From positions 1 through 33,721 of the forward strand of contig CAJTUY010000008.1 in NCBI GenBank assembly GCA_910579415.1: a DNA stretch of 33,721 nt, given 5' to 3'. Within the stretch, counting starts at the first letter, position 1; every line of letters begins with the position of its first letter. Below, in pieces: positions 31,822 through 33,721 of this stretch. The stretch comes from an uncultured Clostridia bacterium (GTDB taxonomy: Bacteria; Bacillota; Clostridia; UBA1381). The notes beneath the pieces were generated by a model. That model made no database searches. It had not been told where the DNA came from and saw nothing but the letters and a program-made list of their open reading frames with translations. The translations under genes were made by a program, and so were the position numbers.

Positions 31822-31847
31822 AAACTATACAGTAACTGTAATGTCAA
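31817..31847 (-). promoter_or_regulatory. MerR-type promoter of the GNAT gene with operator in a 19-base spacer
   Basis: On the minus strand a perfect TTGACA (31842-31847) and a perfect TATAAT (31817-31822) are separated by 19 bases. The spacer contains the palindrome TACAGT-A-ACTGTA (31828-31840 on the plus strand). Ideal hexamers held at the wrong distance are the classic MerR activation design. Confidence 0.85.
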
Positions 31848-31861
31848 GGAGAAAATTTAAA

Positions 31862-32680
31862 ATGGATAAAAAAAATAAATTGCTTACAATCGGTCAGTTT
31901 GCATCATTGCACGGAATTAATAAAAAAACACTTATGTGGTATGATGAAATTGACTTATTTAAGCCTGCTGTTGTTAATTCAGAAAACGGATACCGTTATT
32001 ATAATTATCATCAAAGTTCAGTATTGGAAACAATATTGCTGCTGCGCGAATTGGGAGTGTCCATAAATGAAATTCAAGAGTTTATGAAAAATCGTTCGGC
32101 GCAGGCATTTAAAGAGATATTAGATGAAAAAATATCGGAATTGGATAACAATATCACTCACCTCAACGCTATCAGAAAAACCTTATGTAACTACCATAAA
32201 AATATGACCACCCTGATAAATATGGATTTATCAGAAATAAGCATTATAGAAAAAGACGAGCGTTATTTGATAACAATAGATATTGACAGAGAAATATCCT
32301 TTGATAAAGAAACTGAAATTGTTACTAATGAAACAAAAAAATATAATCTTCAACGGCTTCATGACGCTGTTTACGGCACAATGATTCCTACCGAAAGCCT
32401 GTATAGCGGAGAGTTCGATAATTATTCAAAGCTTTTTATTGAAATGCCATTTCCGGTAAATAGAACCGACCTGCATATACAACCACAAGGGAAATATTTA
32501 AGAGCCTTTTATAAAGGCGATTGGAATAAAATATCCTCTCGGTATAAAGAAATTTTGACTTATGCAAAAGAACATAATATTGATTTTTCAGGCTTTTCCT
32601 ACGAAATGGGGATTAACGAAAATGTAGTCGACAACATAGATGATTATATTATTCAGATAGAGATACCAATACGGGGATAA
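31862..32680 (+). CDS. MerR family regulator with C-terminal GyrI/BmrR-like effector domain
   Basis: This 272-residue regulator has an N-terminal MerR helix-turn-helix (LTIGQFASLHGINKKTLMWY, then FKPAVVNSENGYRYYNY), a coiled coil (about 85-120) and a C-terminal domain of about 140 residues. The C-terminal domain shows the GyrI-like pattern: alternating strands, MPFPVNRTDLHIQPQGKYLRAFYKGDW, and a final strand pair ending QIEIPI. BmrR and BltR relatives bind bulky drugs there. The ATG at 31862 follows AAGGAG by nine bases; the open frame extends upstream to 31748 only across the promoter. It faces the GNAT gene and shares with it an operator-bearing intergenic region. A bidirectional terminator follows. 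Confidence 0.9.
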   Translation: MDKKNKLLTIGQFASLHGINKKTLMWYDEIDLFKPAVVNSENGYRYYNYHQSSVLETILLLRELGVSINEIQEFMKNRSAQAFKEILDEKISELDNNITHLNAIRKTLCNYHKNMTTLINMDLSEISIIEKDERYLITIDIDREISFDKETEIVTNETKKYNLQRLHDAVYGTMIPTESLYSGEFDNYSKLFIEMPFPVNRTDLHIQPQGKYLRAFYKGDWNKISSRYKEILTYAKEHNIDFSGFSYEMGINENVVDNIDDYIIQIEIPIRG

Positions 32681-32723
32681 ATAATAAGCGGGAATGACCG
32701 GAAAGCCATTCCCGTTTATTATT
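32680..32723. terminator. Bidirectional terminator between the second merR gene and the serine hydrolase
   Basis: Arms 32680-32696 and 32707-32723 form a 17-pair stem (one G-U pair) around a ten-base loop. The outer AATAATAA/TTATTATT arms give U-rich ends in both directions, and the stem touches both stop codons. Confidence 0.9.
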
Positions 32724-33721
32724 TTAATGGATTTCTTTTGCAATACTTCTGAAAAATTCTACATGCTTAAGCTCATAATCATCATCCATAAAATCAGGGT
32801 CGGCACTTGTTTTTACAATAATCACGCGCTCTGTCGGATTAACATATATCCACTGCCCGTATACGCCGATAGCCATAAATTCTCCGCTGTTTTCATCGGG
32901 TACCCACCACTGATAACCATAGCCTATGGCATTATACGCGTCATGATTTGCTCCGGGCTTAGAATATTCTTCGCTGACGTCCATGCTGTCGCGTACCCAC
33001 TCCTTTGTAAGTATTTGTTTGTCTTCGTATTTTCCTTCATTAAGATATAGTCTTGCAAAACGTGCATAATCGCGGAGTGAAACGCTTAATCCGCCCATAG
33101 CCAATTCTTTACCGTTGTTTAAAGTCCAATACGCGCTATGCGCCGCACCGATTTGCGTCCATAATTTTTCTTCCATATATTCCCCAAGACTGTATCCGGT
33201 AGCATTTGTGATTATTTCTCCCAAAATTTCGGTGTTAATGCTTAGATACCGGCGGTAGGTATATGGTTCTTCCTGTGTGCCATATTTAGAAATCACCTTC
33301 ATTGCGGGAATACCCATCAATGTACGCATTGAAAAGCCGCTCATATCTCTATCCTCGTCAAAATCAATGCCTGACGCCATTTTAAGACAGGCTTTTATGG
33401 GTATGTTTTCTAACGCGGTTCCTTTAAATTCGGGAATATATTTTCCGATTGGGTCATCAATGCTGTCAATATATCCTTCTGAAACAGCAATTCCCATTAA
33501 AGCTGACACAAAGGATTTTCCCATTGAATTAGATGAAAATAATGTATTTTCATCACCGCCGAGGAAGTATTTTTCGTATTTGATAACATCATCTTCAATT
33601 ACGAGCAATGCCGATGTTCTAGTATCTTCAATAAATTCTTCAGATGAATAAAAGATATTTTTAAACGTAAATCCTTTTGACAATTCGATATTATTCGCTT
33701 TTTCAAATTGAAAAACATCGT
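32724..33721 (-). CDS. Serine hydrolase, beta-lactamase/penicillin-binding (class C-like) family, 5-prime end outside the window
   Basis: The frame ends at 32724 and is open to the right edge, where it reads DVFQFEKANNIEL before a TTG codon at 33683. That TTG is not needed as a start; the true start lies beyond the window. The visible 332 residues show the SxxK nucleophile motif in FSSNSMGKSF, the second motif region RYLSINTEILGEII (Tyr and Asn), and the GYGYQWWVPDENSGEFMAIGVYGQWIYVNP segment where class C enzymes have their third motif. These proteins are usually esterases, amidases or peptidases acting on small esters or wall peptides, rarely true beta-lactamases. No signal can be judged because the N-terminus is missing. 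Confidence 0.9.
   Translation of the reverse strand, partial: DVFQFEKANNIELSKGFTFKNIFYSSEEFIEDTRTSALLVIEDDVIKYEKYFLGGDENTLFSSNSMGKSFVSALMGIAVSEGYIDSIDDPIGKYIPEFKGTALENIPIKACLKMASGIDFDEDRDMSGFSMRTLMGIPAMKVISKYGTQEEPYTYRRYLSINTEILGEIITNATGYSLGEYMEEKLWTQIGAAHSAYWTLNNGKELAMGGLSVSLRDYARFARLYLNEGKYEDKQILTKEWVRDSMDVSEEYSKPGANHDAYNAIGYGYQWWVPDENSGEFMAIGVYGQWIYVNPTERVIIVKTSADPDFMDDDYELKHVEFFRSIAKEIH

Noticed and set aside
33683..33721. TTG at 33683 as the start of the serine hydrolase
   Set aside because: The frame stays open to the window edge with plausible protein sequence (DVFQFEKANN), and no ribosome binding site precedes the TTG, so the gene is simply cut by the window.

Overview
The window looks like the chromosome of a low-GC, anaerobic, probably gut-dwelling Clostridia-type member of the Bacillota. 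The support is AT-rich DNA, strong AGGAGG-type ribosome binding sites, near-consensus sigma-A promoters, an SLH-domain surface protein, a PTS enzyme I, several flavodoxins, a DUF6809 protein, a TnpX-like large serine recombinase and a remnant of a CwlD-type (spore-associated) amidase. The species cannot be named from the sequence. No tRNA, rRNA or CRISPR array was seen.

Region 1 (1 to about 5,890) has the character of a mobile element, and one of its ends appears to lie here. A minus-strand operon encodes two DNA methyltransferases followed by a gene cut by the window edge, probably the restriction partner. Next come a secreted protein of unknown function, a DUF6809 protein, a 400-base non-coding stretch rich in hairpins and direct repeats, a small unknown protein and a large serine recombinase. 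The recombinase stops just before the ordinary chromosome resumes.

Region 2 (5,897 to 17,742) is mostly housekeeping and envelope functions. Adenine deaminase and a family-39-type membrane glycosyltransferase form a minus-strand pair. Divergent from them is a MacA/MacB-type export operon (adaptor, ATPase, permease) followed by an SLH-domain surface protein. The adaptor gene is split by a one-base frame change just before its membrane helix. A small CmpB-type membrane protein and ptsI follow, converging on a shared terminator.

Region 3 (17,977 to 26,474) is a carbohydrate block on the plus strand: malic enzyme, a PL26/YetA-like rhamnogalacturonan lyase homologue, a short-chain dehydrogenase, a GH127 beta-L-arabinofuranosidase-type enzyme and a GH88 unsaturated uronyl hydrolase. 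None of the carbohydrate enzymes has a signal peptide, so they probably process imported plant (pectin-like) oligosaccharides in the cytoplasm. The transporter is not in the window.

Region 4 (26,573 to 33,721) is a redox and regulation block. It holds an FAD oxidoreductase with a C-terminal Rieske domain; a flavodoxin; and a lipoprotein joining a copper-amine-oxidase N-terminal-like domain to a flavodoxin domain, interrupted by one in-frame TGA that falls exactly on a repeat-conserved tryptophan. Two MerR regulators each face a divergent target gene whose promoter has the 19-base spacer and central palindrome typical of MerR activation; the targets are the flavodoxin operon and a GNAT acetyltransferase. 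A cysteine-rich protein, a truncated amidase and a serine hydrolase running off the right edge complete the region.

The observations most worth a second look are the TGA-interrupted lipoprotein-flavodoxin, the split adaptor gene with a possible +1 slip or restart site, the two MerR switches, the structured non-coding region beside the recombinase, and the amidase remnant.
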